Shown here in pieces: positions 35,829 to 47,400 of a stretch of 64,000 nucleotides of DNA. The position numbers and the translations under genes were made by a program. Position 1 is the first letter of the stretch, and each line of letters opens with the position of its first letter. The notes under the pieces were generated by a model that was given only the letters and a program-made list of their open reading frames with translations, was not told the DNA's origin and searched no databases. Origin of the DNA: Siphonodentalium dalli. Lineage: Eukaryota > Mollusca > Scaphopoda > Gadilida > Siphonodentaliidae. Location of the stretch: the NCBI GenBank assembly GCA_032622095.1, contig CP136069.1:206516750-206580749 (forward strand), written 5' to 3'.

Positions 35829-36013
35829 GCCCTGTGCCAATGCATTCTCTTATATATGCGAGTCGACCATAGGTCGCCTCGCATATATAAGAGAATGCAT
35901 TGGCTTAACACATTAAAAATTATTAAAAAAAATTTAGGCCAATGCATTCTCTTATATATGCGAGGCGACCTATGGTCGTCTCGCATATATAAGAGAATGC
36001 ATTGGCACAGGGC
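35829..36013. repeat. double palindrome of family P, locus B
   Basis: Two 76-bp hairpins (35829-35904 and 35938-36013) are themselves inverse copies with one visible mismatch, so the whole 185 bp folds either as two hairpins or as one. Arms carry GCCAATGCATTCTCTTATAT and GCGAG, with GACC(A/T)(T/A)AGGTCG at the tips. Confidence 0.95.
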
Positions 36014-36159
36014 ATAACTGTAACTATCACAATGTGGTCAAGGAGCCGGTTCCAATGATATCCATATTTGTATGGTTCTATTGAGACAGACCGAAGATAT
36101 TTTAGGCTGTTGAAGCTTTATTTGGCCGGTTTTGGCCGGTTTGTTGGGTAAAGGCTTAA

Positions 36160-36586
36160 AGTCCCACTTAATTTCCGAACCACCAGATCACATGATATAC
36201 ATATGCCATATTATTTACCAATTGAAAGAGCAATCTCCAAAACATTGTATTATCAACTTATCAACTTATCCAGTGTAATAAACTGTGAACATGTTGTTTT
36301 TGTCGAGGTACCAATGTGTGTCCTGTATTTAATTTTGATCAGGACTGTACTATAAAGTCTATTATACTTAATGGAAGGGGAATAACTCTATCTCTTAGTT
36401 TATTTCTGATGCATTATGGGTTGATACGGGGGAGTCTTGTATAATGCATCTCTATCACTTGGTGGACAGTCCGAGGCCACAGCTGCTTCGTATTCTGGTG
36501 GAATATATATATTTGTTTTGTTTCTCTTCCAAATGGTATATAATATGGAATAATGTTATCTGGGCATTTGAAAATTAAATGGGCCT
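36160..36586. mobile_element. TTAA MITE (family T3), copy 2
   Basis: TTAA at 36156-36159 and 36587-36590. The left end AGTCCCACTTAATTT is close to the inverse of the right end (AAATTAAATGGGCCT). The inner part is inverted relative to copy 1 and shares CACTTGGTGGACAGT and TATTCTGGTGGAATATATAT. It is 427 bp and non-coding. Confidence 0.85.
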
Positions 36587-36734
36587 TTAATTACACAGCT
36601 CTTTTAAATTTTACTCTCAGAAGTGAAATATACGCTCTTTAATTGTTGCCATTCATGTCAGGAATTGCCTTGTGTAACAACGGACACGCTTTTTTTCATT
36701 CTGAATGACATCGCACGAACTATATAATATGAGT

Positions 36735-36917
36735 AAATTTGATTTTTGAGACAATGCAAATTTTTTGAGATTGGGTGGGATACGAACCCCGGCTTTCGCT
36801 TCGGTGGCCGTGTGGTATTGACGTCGGACTTTGAGTCGCAAGGCGCGCTCGCCGTCGGGCCGGGGTTCGTATCCCACCCAATCTCAAAAAATTTGCATTG
36901 TCTCAAAAATCAAATTT
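36735..36917. repeat. tRNA-like palindrome (SINE-derived), 59-bp perfect arms
   Basis: Arms 36735-36793 and 36859-36917 are perfect inverted copies. The right arm holds GGGGTTCGTATCCCACC, close to a polymerase III B box. The 65-bp loop holds TGGCCGTGTGGTATTGACG, close to an A box, and GACTTTGAGTC, like an anticodon arm. So loop plus right arm reads as a degenerate tRNA of the long-variable-arm kind. The inverted second B box is unusual. It is not a working tRNA gene, since the T loop and acceptor stem are imperfect. Confidence 0.6.
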
Positions 36918-38075
36918 GCTTCTAAAAATAGGCGCCTGGTGTGTTGTATAGTCCCAAGCATGTTCTAAGAGCAATGCTCGCCATGTTTCGGAGGCATAAA
37001 ATATATAACATTGGTGCTGTGCCGTACCTCCTATATACATATAATATGAGTGACTAGCAAAACGGAGCTTTAGAAATAGACGGTGTTCGCCCGGCTTTCC
37101 GTCCGCCCTGAACGTATGTTCACATGGCACTATCGAATGGTCAGACGATTCAGCGAACGATTTTGCGATTCAGTGGCATGACAACAAGGATTCAATGAGA
37201 ATCAAACAATTCAACGACCAAATGTAGATGGTAGAAAATGTAATTTATATATAAAAATGAACGTTTCAAGAAACACGGACATTCTGCGATTGTGCGACCA
37301 GCAAAATTAAAATTTCATTCACGTGTGTTCACGAGAAGACGTTTCTAACGAAATCATTGGAGTCATACAAAATACAAAAAAAAGCAGTCATTTGCACGGC
37401 TTGGACCAGAGAAGAGCGTTCCATGTTAGTCTATTCCTGATATGGTAGAAATGAAGAGCGTTTGTTTAACTTCTAAAATTTGAAGAAAAAAAGCTGGAAA
37501 ATGGAAAGTTTAATTTATGACACCGGTATCAACATTTCGTGTATTTGTCAATCTATATCTTATACCTCCTTTCAAATTATGTATATACATAATTTAGAAG
37601 CTCGAATGATTGAGTCATGTCCGTTTAAACGTATTTTAGCTGTCAAACCTGATCAAACGGTATATAAACCGATAAATGGTCATCGTGCATGGGTATATAT
37701 ATATAGGTGCTCACATAATTTTTGGCATTTCAACATCAGCCACCATTGCATTCTCTGCTTTACGCATATTGATATACGCCGTCACCGTCGTGTTGGCATC
37801 GCTTTCCATTTTCCTCCTACAGAAAATGTAGAAAAGAACAAAAAAATACTTAAATGGAAGAAAGGAATTAAATTATTTCCAACAATAACAACAAAAAAGA
37901 TGTTCCGGTGTTGTACATGTTTGATGTCGTATAGTAGTCACATTTGACAATATAACAATAACATGGTTTTGATGGGTTTATGGTTTATTAACGGTCCTCT
38001 TGAATGATTAACAGCCCAATGGCATATTAGCGGCCGGAGACTGGCAATAAATACAAAAATGTACTATTTCTACAT
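36918..38075. other. unassigned sequence
   Basis: A 155-codon plus-strand open frame lies at 37480-37947 but has no ATG of its own at the start of a supported exon, no domain and no codon signal, so it is not called. Nothing else was recognised. Confidence 0.3.
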
Positions 38076-38155
38076 TGGACTAGACACTGGCTCTGTGAGG
38101 CTACGTCGTTACATTATGCACGCGTCGGAGCGTCATAGGGCCAGTGTATAGTCCA
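38076..38155. mobile_element. 80-bp palindromic MITE-like hairpin
   Basis: Begins TGGACTAGACACTGGC and ends with the near inverse GCCAGTGTATAGTCCA. It has a GC-rich centre with CGCGTCGG. Confidence 0.6.
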
Positions 38156-38157
38156 CC

Positions 38158-39165
38158 ACATCCCGATCCAAAATGGCCGCCGTCCAGAGGGGTTCAAATA
38201 TGGCACCCATACAAATTATCGGCCCCTTTGATTGATTCAGGTCAACCAAATGGTGTTGTAGGGTGACCCTATTGCACGCCAATTTAAATATTCACCCGAC
38301 ACACCCCGCCCAGATCCATATAATGCCGCCGTCCAGATGGGTTCATTTTGGGTCGGGGTCGGTGTGTGTAAATAGTGTCTTGGGGACCACCCTACAAACA
38401 CAATTTGTTTGCCCTAATCGGTCAATGGTTGAGAAATGGCATGGGTACCCTATTTGAACCCCTCTGGGAGGCAATCATTTTGGATCGGAGTGTGGTGTGT
38501 GGGTTTAATTCAGTAAAGAGTGTCTTCTGAGCCACCGATGTACGCCAGGCTTTGTTAGACCTAAATCGGTCAAGGGGCGACAAATGAAATGGGTGCCCTA
38601 TTTGATCCCCTCGGGACGGCAACCAGTTTGGATTGGGTGGGGTGTGTTGATGAATATTTAGATTGGCTTGGGGCCAGCATACAACACCATTTGTTGACCT
38701 AAATTGGTAAAGGGGCCGATAAATGGCATGGTGCCCTATTTGAACACTGTTGTGCGGCGTGTGGGTGAATATTTAGAATGTCTTGGGAGTCGACCTACAT
38801 TGGCATGGGTGTCATATTTGAACTCTCGATGGGGGCCATTTTAGATCGGGGTGGTCAAGGGGCCGAGAAATTACATATATAGTGCCCTATTTGAATCCCT
38901 GTGGACGGCGGCCATTTTGGATCGGGTGGGGTGTGTGGGGTAAATATTTAGAACGTATCGGACGTCACCCTACAACACCCATTGTTTGTTCTATACAGAC
39001 CGGTCAAAGGATCAAGAAATGGCATGTGTGCCATATTCGAACCCCTCTGGACCGCGGCCATTTTGAATCGGGTGGGTGTGAGGGTTGAATATTTAGAATG
39101 CATTTGGACCCTTTATTTTACCTAAATCGGTCAATGGGTCGAGAAATGGCATGGGTACTCAATAT
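38158..39165. repeat. 132-bp satellite family, locus 2
   Basis: Diverged units of about 130-150 bp with AAATGGCATGGGTG (38436, 38723, 39145), CGGCCATTTTGGATCGG and GAATATTTAGA. The first part (38158-38330) is in the opposite orientation to the rest. Same family as 360-712. Confidence 0.88.
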
Positions 39166-39424
39166 TATTCTAGCAGTTTTATAGGTCTTTAGTTCTTTAG
39201 TTGACTAAAGGGCCAAAAAATAAATCACATTTTCAACCTCACAAATCTAATTAAAATCCATTGTTAATTGTCTTCTTAATAATTGTTCCGATTATATTAT
39301 ATACACAATGGAGATGAGGATATGTGAAATTCAATATTTTTCGTTGGATAGATCACGAGAAATTCTTTGTTGAAAATGTTTTGCATTTTTGTCTGGATTT
39401 ATATATGCAAAACGCGCGTCTGGT

Positions 39425-39563
39425 CCTCACACTAAACACGGTCCTTTCTGGGACCATCTCCTTTTGTACTCAACAGAATATATGCAACAAATGAATGAAT
39501 TTGAGCCACTGACAATGTAAGGGGGTGGTCCCATAAATGGCCGAATTATTGTACAGTACCCCG
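39425..39563. mobile_element. TTAA MITE (family T2) fragment, right part
   Basis: Contains GGGACCATCTCC, CAACAGAATATATGCAA, GGTCCCATAAATGGCCGA and the terminus GTACAGTACCCCG before TTAA (39564-39567), matching 25198-25528. The left end is degenerate. Confidence 0.75.
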
Positions 39564-39595
39564 TTAACACATATGAATAGATTCTCCCATTGTTT

Positions 39596-39932
39596 CTAAA
39601 AAACAAAATATGCTGTTTTGTTGAACTTATATTGCATCGACACGACTAATAATATATATTCAGTAATTAAATGTTTAAATAGGTTTGGTACTAACGCGAC
39701 ATCCGGAGGTAAACGTCCAATTTTAGTTCCGGTGGTGACCTGGATGTCAGCCATCTCACTGATGTCGGTCCCAATGCTGGCCAGCGGGTAACACATCGGG
39801 GACTGGCCACCCGTCTGATCCCGGGCCATTTCATCGAGATTAGCCTCTAAATCCGGCACTTGTTTTTTTTGTGGTTCCTTCTGTGCATGGGCAAGGGCGA
39901 TGCAGCCCACCGCCAATATTGCCACACAGACC
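39596..39932 (-). CDS. exon of an unrecognised small secreted protein (signal peptide core)
   Basis: I do not recognise the family. On the minus strand, an acceptor-like ACCGCCTCAG precedes an exon that is much richer in G/C at third positions than its neighbours. It opens in frame with VCVAILAVGCIALAHAQ, a hydrophobic signal-peptide core with an AHA-Q cleavage site. A Lys-rich linker (KEPQKK) follows, then an acidic part (DLEANLDEMARDQ), a single Cys (SPMCYP) and IGTDISEMADIQV. The coding look fades after GRLPPDV near 39700. The open frame runs on to a stop at 39596-39598, but a splice donor near 39700 is equally possible. The initiator Met must be in an upstream exon (higher coordinates), not found. 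A MITE fragment lies just beyond the 3' side. Confidence 0.5.
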
Positions 39933-40141
39933 TGAGGCGGTAAATATGAACTAGTGTAATATTCATATATATTATTGAGCAAACGTTGCAGCTTCGAACA
40001 GCATATATCAATCGAACAACATCTAATTCAATATCAAAAAGAATGTCAGAAAGGAGGGGGAATTAAGAAGAATTGAAATACAATGAGTAGAGTAACAGTT
40101 TGCATAGACATTATATATGAAATTCTAGCTGATGATGGACA

Positions 40142-41165
40142 ATCTATATATTTCTTCTAACTTTTTTCGGATGTTAACAAGAAAAACAAAGTGGCTGCAG
40201 AGACTCCAGACAGGATGGCGTACATCATGACGACCATGTTGCTTGATATGCAACAAGTATCATTGGTCGTCATTATATAATACACATATATATAGTATAC
40301 CATACGTGGTCTTGTTCTCAGAAAGTTTCGTTGTGCTAATATACCACCCTCAGATATTGGCCAAAAATACGACGCCAAAATCCAATATGGCGGCATATAT
40401 ATAATGTGAAATTCGGCTTTGACAGGATTATACCGACAATTGGAAAAAACGTGATATCGGGCAAAACTATCCGTCCGAGAATGAATATTATGGTCTCATC
40501 GGGTGTGCAAATGAATCTTCTACCTGATAAATCTATCCATACAATCACACCATGTTTTCACACAGAGACAAACTGAATGTGGTGAAATGTCGAAATTTAG
40601 CAACGTTTCAGTTTCACATCACGGCCGCCATATTGGATTTTGGTGTCTGATTTTTGACTAATTTCTAAGGGTGGTATATTAGCATAACGAATGGAGAACA
40701 AGACCGCATGTGATACGACCTTCACTCTAAACAATTAATGGCGACCAAAAACACCTGGTGCATATCAAGCAAAATGACCGGCGCCATCTGGTCTGTGGCA
40801 CTTTTTTCTATAACATCCGAACAAAATTAAACGAGAAGAAATGAGTGGTATGTTCCGCATGTGATACGATCTTCACTCTCTATATATATATAATGATGAC
40901 CAACGACACCTGGTGCATATATCCAGCAAAGTGACCACCATGATGGACGCCATCTTGTCTGCGGCCAATTTTTTTAATAACATCCTAAAACATTATAACA
41001 GAAGAAAATGGGTGATATGTTCCATATTTGTTATACTATCTTCACTCTATATGATGGCGACAAACGACACCTGGTATATATCAAGCAAAGTGCCCGCCAT
41101 GATGGACGCCATAACTTCCGAAAAAAAAGTTAAGAGACATTAAGGAAGAAAATGAGTGGTATGTA
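40142..41165. repeat. inverted and tandem repeat block with 160-bp units
   Basis: Units with CATGATGGACGCCAT, ACGACACCTGGT..ATATC and GAAGAAAATGAGTGGTATGT occur about three times at 40740-41165 and once inverted at 40150-40300. Between them, 40311-40705 is an inverted-repeat element whose ends share GGTCTTGTTCTC and GCTAATATACCACCCT, then CCAAAATCCAATATGGCGGC. Confidence 0.8.
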
Positions 41166-41413
41166 GTTGAGTCGTGCTGTGGACTATATATGGAGTTTTC
41201 GTAAATCACACTCGAATGACATTTTTTTACACGCGGGCATATGCCCGTATGCTGAACTTAAACGGGTTGAACAGTGAACTAAGCTCATAATATAACACAT
41301 TTACTATTAATCAATTTCAACGTATGACTACATGCGGAAATATCACATGACATATATACATACACTCAAAGAAATATTTGGAATCAAATGGTTTTACATC
41401 GATTCTTCACCTT

Positions 41414-41612
41414 CTCGTATATTGGTAAGTACCCACCCACCACCCCATCCCGCTTCCCATAGTATCTATGCGCCGCAGGCGCTCGTATATTGGTAAGTAC
41501 AAACCCACCACCCCATCCCGCCACCATAGTATCTATGCGCCACAGGCGCTCGTATATTGGTAAGTACCCACCCACCACCCCATCCCGCCAACGATAGTAT
41601 CTATGCGCCGAA
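41414..41612. repeat. 67-bp tandem repeat, three copies
   Basis: CTCGTATATTGGTAAGTAC at 41414, 41482 and 41549, each followed by CCCACCACCCCATCCCG and ATAGTATCTATGCGCC. Confidence 0.95.
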
Positions 41613-41706
41613 TGTGGAATAAAAGTAGAAAACCGCATGGTTCATGCATTAGCGAGAACAACAAAAAAAGTAAAAAAAAAAGAGGGAGGGTATGTGTGTG
41701 TGTGTG

Positions 41707-42000
41707 CACTGAGAAAAACTTAGTCACAATGACTAACATGTTCTTAGTCATCAGCTAAGTTAGTCATTCTGACTGTTGAAATTGATACGACTAACTTAGT
41801 TCCTAGTCAACACAATGTTAGTCATAATGACTAAGTTTAAATTGATACGACTAAGTTCTTAGTCAAGTAAATAGTCAAGTTTTTTAATTCACGCGCGATT
41901 TGTTAGTTCGAGGAAGAATGGATGAGAGAAGTGAGTTTAGTTACGGACACAAATCTGACTAATCAATCTTAGTCATAATGACTAAGGTTTTTTCTCAGTG
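41707..42000. mobile_element. MITE with CACTGAGAAAAA ends
   Basis: The left end CACTGAGAAAAACTTAGTCA is inverted at the right, with CACTGAGAAAAAACCTTAGT read on the other strand. The interior is full of TTAGTCAT..TGACTAA dyads. It lies inside a TG-rich tract, so target duplication cannot be read. Fragments with GTGACTAA lie near 22960-23010. Confidence 0.8.
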
Positions 42001-42018
42001 TGTGTGAGAGAGAAAGAG

Positions 42019-42130
<112 letters not shown>

Positions 42131-42140
42131 GGGGGGGGGG

Positions 42141-44808
42141 GTTGACACAACATATACATTAAACACAAAACAACAAAATCCGTATCACTTGCACGCACGC
42201 GTCACAACAGCGATGTATATATAATTTACGTCCATGGTCACAACCACGGAGGAGAGGAAGCGGTTCATCACACTGTTCATTCGTATAACGAGGACCAGGA
42301 TGCGTAACGGCGGCCCCGAATAATCCCTCACCCTTTCGGCGAGCGATGAGTTCGTGTAGGGACATGTAAGTCGTTATTATAACGCCTTATCGGCGCCAGC
42401 AGACAATTTTGTTGCATGATTGTCGTTAAAATATATTATAGACGGTTCTCCAATTATAACTTGTTTTGCCATGTTCGATTAGACATTAATTTATAGTCAT
42501 TTGTGACACTAAACTATGAGGTTTTGATTTATCGAAGAAATTATGTTCAAATAGCTAATGATAAGTCAGAAACATGAACCCCCTTTTAAATATATGTTAT
42601 CGTGCCGGATAATGTGTATATACCGTTCACATATACACATGCACACACGTAGACATTTCAGGATCGCTATTAAAATGCAAATAAAATGGACTTTTAATCC
42701 AGCAACTTTGGTAGTAACGAGGACGCGTTTTTTTATGAGAGAGTAATTGACACTAAACTTTGGTTCTAGGTGACAGCAGAGAATCAAATTATTCTTCATT
42801 CGGAACCAAACATTTGGTTCTCGGCGGAGAACCAAGAGATATAAATCGATTCTTCATTTGCAAACCAGATCTCATAACTAAATCAGAATCAGTATAGGGT
42901 TCTATTCTCAATTGTTTTGTTCTTCATCGAAACAGAAAGGAATCAAATCCTAAAAAGTTGAAATAACTGAACAAATAATTGGCAAAATCAGCAGGATATG
43001 AACAATTATGGTGACCTTTACACACATATATACGTGCCTTTCATGTGCGGTAGATATAGAATCAAATTTCTGGGTTGTTTTTCTATATTTGATTTCCCGT
43101 TGTTACTGAAGGATAAAATCGCTGTGAAGAATCATATGATTCTGAATATTCCGTTTTAGTGAATCAGATCAACAGACAGTTATGCCACATACTAATGTAT
43201 ACTACCGTCAATTCTGGGATGTTTGGTTGTTTGATTTTAGTATCGTTTCTGTGGCTCTTGGTCGTATATCACGACATTGTCATTGTATTTGTGAAAGAAA
43301 GGCAGCATATGGATTAATTTCATTATGAATCTACGCCACTTTTGTGGACATAACCGACCGCCGACTGGCAATTAATTTGGAGAACTTGTCCACAGTTACC
43401 TGAGTCGGGTTATCTGTTCTAGGCATAATCGCCGTCATCAACATCATCATAATCGCCGTCATCGCCGCCATCATCATAATCGTCAAAGCAAATAATGAAA
43501 CTTTGTTATCGTCACATAATAATGTCAAATGTGTTATCATCTTCAGCAGCGCTTGACCATACATAGGCTTATTGCAATTGGAACACTTTACGTAGATATT
43601 TTAACAATGGCTGGGCACATTATTGCAAACCCACTCCCACCTATATTGTCTTTCGATCGATTTGTAACAACGAACCCAGCCAGTATTGAACCTCATGCAA
43701 AATGAGAAATTCCGAACCCGCTCTTCAGGGTCTAATTGAGAGAATCAAGCACTACAAGAATATCGAGAATTATATTACATGTGATAATTCCAGTTCGGCA
43801 AATAGATATCTTTTAGAGAAAGATGGAATAAATTGACAACTTTATTTGAACCTTAGTCTAGTACCAACCATACACTCTTCCTGTTTGTAATTGAAATTTC
43901 CATACTTTAAATCCAATCGCATATTCCAAAATAAAAAAATGAAGAAGAAATTGTTGCAATTCCGTATAGTAGTTATGCCCACAACAAAATTTACAATACA
44001 CTTTAGTGCAATATACGACATAGGCAGCCCATAAAGCCAAACATATATTATATATATACAAGAAAACTAAGATGCATGCATCAGGTCAGCCATGAACTAT
44101 TTAGCATAGAATAATTCAGTTCGGTTGCAGTTTCACAACGTTACAACTGACATACGATTACACAAGACGAACCTTGAATGTGGAACTATGTAAGAGTGAA
44201 TATTAATGTTCTAAATCCCATGTTTCACCTTTAGTGGTAATGGGGTCGTACTTTATTAACACGCAAGTAGTGTAATTAAGTACGGGTAATTAGAAGTAAC
44301 AAATCGTTTAGTTTCTATCGTATCGGCTAAAAGGGGTGAGCAGATTGCTGATGATGAATGCTCTCGTTAGCTGCCAATATAATGTGCATATTTGCCCCGT
44401 TACGTTTATACACTGTAGCATTGGCGGGCCAGAGTGTGTTGACATGTTAAGTGTTTGGTTTATTAATAACAGATCAGCGGGGTATACGTGGAAATATGCT
44501 ACCTAAACGGTTAAATTAACGGTTGATCTATTACACCACCGTGTATTATCGGTTTAAATAGGTATATTATATAGGGACGTGTGCTCAATTTTGGTGCGGA
44601 CCGATGATCAAAAAAAAATCAGAGGTAAATGTCGGCGGGCGGGAGGGCCATTTTTTCAATAATTTTTAAAGAAATTGAACAGTTGCAGCAGCAGCAAAAA
44701 AAGGGTGTACAATTGGCAAATGATGAGGGGCGGCGTGACGTGTAACTAGGATTGAAATTAGATATGCAATTTGGAGATTATTGGATGAGGGATGTTATAT
44801 TAATTATA
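42141..44808. other. unassigned sequence
   Basis: A GC-richer patch at 42180-42365 could hold coding sequence on the minus strand (see findings). A (CAT/CGCCAT)n-like stretch lies at 43430-43485. Otherwise nothing recognised. Confidence 0.3.
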
Positions 44809-44812
44809 TTAA

Positions 44813-45266
44813 AGGGACGAGGGGGCTTAGTTGTCGAAAATATTCATATTCATAGATTTTGGTTCAAATATACGATCACTATCGCGTAAACATCATGCTC
44901 ACATAAAGACCTACTAAATTTTACCTAAACAAGAGTCTGATTGTGTTATAGAAGGCAGCACAATGCTACTGGCTAATCACACACAAATGGTATAAACGCT
45001 CTTTATTATTTCCAAATAAGGAATTGAGCAACAAAGAACGCTCTTTATGTTTACCATCATAATATAAAGAAACACCAAGAAAGTAACTTTTTATGCTTTG
45101 TTTACATAACAATCGTCAAATTTACGACAATAACATACTGTTTATGAGATATTTCTCATTTGTATATTAACAAAGTATGTCTATATTTGAATATTATTTT
45201 CGTTTGTAGCGGTTTTTGACAGGTGGAAATATGTTCACAGGATACCCACCAAGGCCTTCCGTACCT
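44813..45266. mobile_element. TTAA MITE (family T4)
   Basis: TTAA at 44809-44812 and 45267-45270. The left end is AGGGACGAGGGGGCTTAG. The right end, inverted, is AGGTACGGAAGGCCTTGG, an imperfect match. It is 454 bp and non-coding. Weaker ends than the other TTAA elements. Confidence 0.6.
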
Positions 45267-45589
45267 TTAAGATATACTGCAACTTTTGTTCTTGTCAATA
45301 GCAGAATACATAATGCTATTAAGAAGTGACACAAAACACAGAACATTTTTTTTAATTATAAATATTGAGCAGTGAGAAATATTTGAGTCGAGGAAACCAG
45401 TAACGAAAGGCGATATTAACATGATTTCTGTCAGAGAATAATTGTTTACGTTCCAATGAATATTAAAATGTACTGAAAACAAACTGCTAATGGGTGCCAG
45501 ACTTTCATAAACACAAATTATGTATTAATGGTGTAACGACATATTTCGTTCTTAATTGTCTAAAAAAATAGGGGATGGGGATGTTTGGA

Positions 45590-45825
45590 CATTTTTCGGT
45601 CTTTGTAGTTTAACGACATTTTTCGGTCTTTAATAGTTTAATGACATTTTTCGGTCTTTATAATATCTCAATTTATAGGGGGTATTTGGATCTCTAGTTT
45701 AACGACATTTTTCGGTCTTTATAGTTTAACGACATTCTCGGTCTTTAATATTTCAAGATATAGGGGCCCTTAGTGGGTATTTGGATCTCTAGTTTAACGA
45801 CATTTTTCGGTCTTTAATAGCAAAA
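45590..45825. repeat. short tandem repeat 'AACGACATTTTTCGGTCTTT'
   Basis: At least six copies of ACGACATTTTTCGGTCTTT with short variable linkers and a larger repeated linker (GGGTATTTGGATCTCTAG). Confidence 0.92.
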
Positions 45826-45884
45826 TGGAAGAAGTACATCTTTGGAAAGATGTGGTGGCCCTAAAAAGGAAAGTTGTTTGGTGA

Positions 45885-45949
45885 TCTTGAAATGCAGTTT
45901 TTCTGAACAGTCTTCCTTGATTAAAGTGATGTGAAACACTCCGGCAGAC
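45885..45949. repeat. 65-bp exact direct repeat, copy 1
   Basis: Identical to 46359-46423, 474 bp away. It contains TGAAATGCAGTTTTTCTGAA and GATGTGAAACACTCCGGCAG. Confidence 0.97.
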
Positions 45950-46062
45950 AACGGGCAGAGTGATCAAATAGAAATTAAGAATAATCTTTCTCAAAGTAGT
46001 TATTTGTTACGAATATTAATCTAAATGGATGATACACAACGTCATTCTTATATATTAGTTAA

Positions 46063-46315
46063 ATGCAATGACTCTCGATGGCGAAATCATTTTTGTATAA
46101 TTATAGCCGATAGTTGCGCCCCGAATCGAGATGTAAATATTTACAATTTGGAGTAGTTCAGACGATGTTCTCTATGAAGTGGTGTGGTAGATTTTTTTGG
46201 AAATTTTCAGTGATGTTAGTAGAATGATAGCATTCCCCAGGTTGGCAAAGTGCCTGAGCACTAACTTATCAATTTCTCGCACCCGAAAAAGTCCATAATA
46301 TGTCTTTAAGCATAT
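46063..46315. repeat. diverged segment shared with 52095-52560
   Basis: CTCGATGGCGAAATCATTT, GCCGATAGTTGCG, TAAATATTTA, a GTGGT phrase, GATGTTAGTAGAATG and TAACTTA..A(G/T)TTTC occur in the same order at both loci. At 52 kb a (CAT)n tract and other sequence are inserted. Either a dispersed element or diverged duplicates of one exon region. Confidence 0.6.
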
Positions 46316-46358
46316 ATATAAATCTCCGAAAACCAAAATTCTAAAGCATTAAACGATT

Positions 46359-46423
46359 TCTTGAAATGCAGTTTTTCTGAACAGTCTTCCTTGATTAAAG
46401 TGATGTGAAACACTCCGGCAGAC
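46359..46423. repeat. 65-bp exact direct repeat, copy 2
   Basis: Exact second copy of 45885-45949. Confidence 0.97.
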
Positions 46424-47057
46424 GTCACCATTCAACTGAATGTTGTTGAGCATATTTCAACCAATTTTGGAAGTTTAAATGAATATTTTCTTCACACGCA
46501 AAGTAAAATTGACAAATTTCAGGATTTTAGCCTGCTTCGTTGGGACCAAAATTTGTTGTGCACACTCAAGAAACGTCTACCGACACTCGCTAGGCCAAAT
46601 TATGCCATGACCATGCTATAAACTAGCTTGAAATTGGCAAAACAATGAATTTTTTTTGGTTGAAATATTTACATGGGAATCTCCAGTCCATAGGCATAGA
46701 GAACGATTATTTTTCGATAAAAACGAAAATAATGCGAAATGAAAGTCGGCACTCGTCAGAATGGTGAAGAATAACATACGAGTCTTGTTATATGCGAAAA
46801 TTTGACCTCATTCGATAAATTAGTCTCGTAATTAAGGAATCAATGGCGCTCGGACGTGTGATATGTGTTCACCTTGATAGGTGGCCATCGGTATCCGTTA
46901 ACTAATCTCGCAGGGATATGATCGTAACAATGCAAGCGCTCGAGTTATGATCCATCAATAGTATCGTCTGTTTCAACATACCACGTATTTCCATTTTATA
47001 TTGGTTGTCAGAATTGCTGATGTATTATATATACATGTATATACGTGTGTACAGATA

Positions 47058-47400
47058 CGTGGCGACAGGGGAGCTTGGGTGTGTCTCACCCCCCCCCCCC
47101 CCACCCCCAACGTTGGTCAATATTTTCAACAGTTGGACATTTCATACCTACCAAAACATTAGTTGGATATTTCACACCAACAATAGGTTGAAAATATTCC
47201 TGTAGTTTGATTTTCAAAAAATTTCTTGGGGGAATTAATTGTTTTTGGACCAATATTTGCATATTTTTGGTAAAAAATTTGGTCTGAAATGGTCATCAGT
47301 TGGAAACTTTCCAACCTCAGGTGGGTGACAGGTTGGAAAATTCCAACACTTTGAAAGCTTGTGTCCTGGTCCCTCCCCCGTGGCCAGTCAAAAGTAAAAA
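47058..47400. repeat. dispersed repeat with poly-C tract and TTCCAAC dyads
   Basis: Begins GTGGCGACAGGGG, holds a C tract (about 47090-47103), TTGGTCAATATTTTCAAC, and paired GTTGGAAA/TTTCCAAC phrases, and ends near CCCCCGTGGCCAG. It is related to 6450-6700. A partial duplicate of its last part is at 47475-47525. Confidence 0.55.

Noticed and set aside
36800-36885. Functional tRNA gene
   Set aside because: A- and B-box-like motifs are present, but the T loop and acceptor stem are imperfect and the region is a perfect palindrome, more like a SINE derivative.
37480-37947. 155-codon plus-strand frame
   Set aside because: No recognisable domain, AT-driven composition like its surroundings, no supporting start context.
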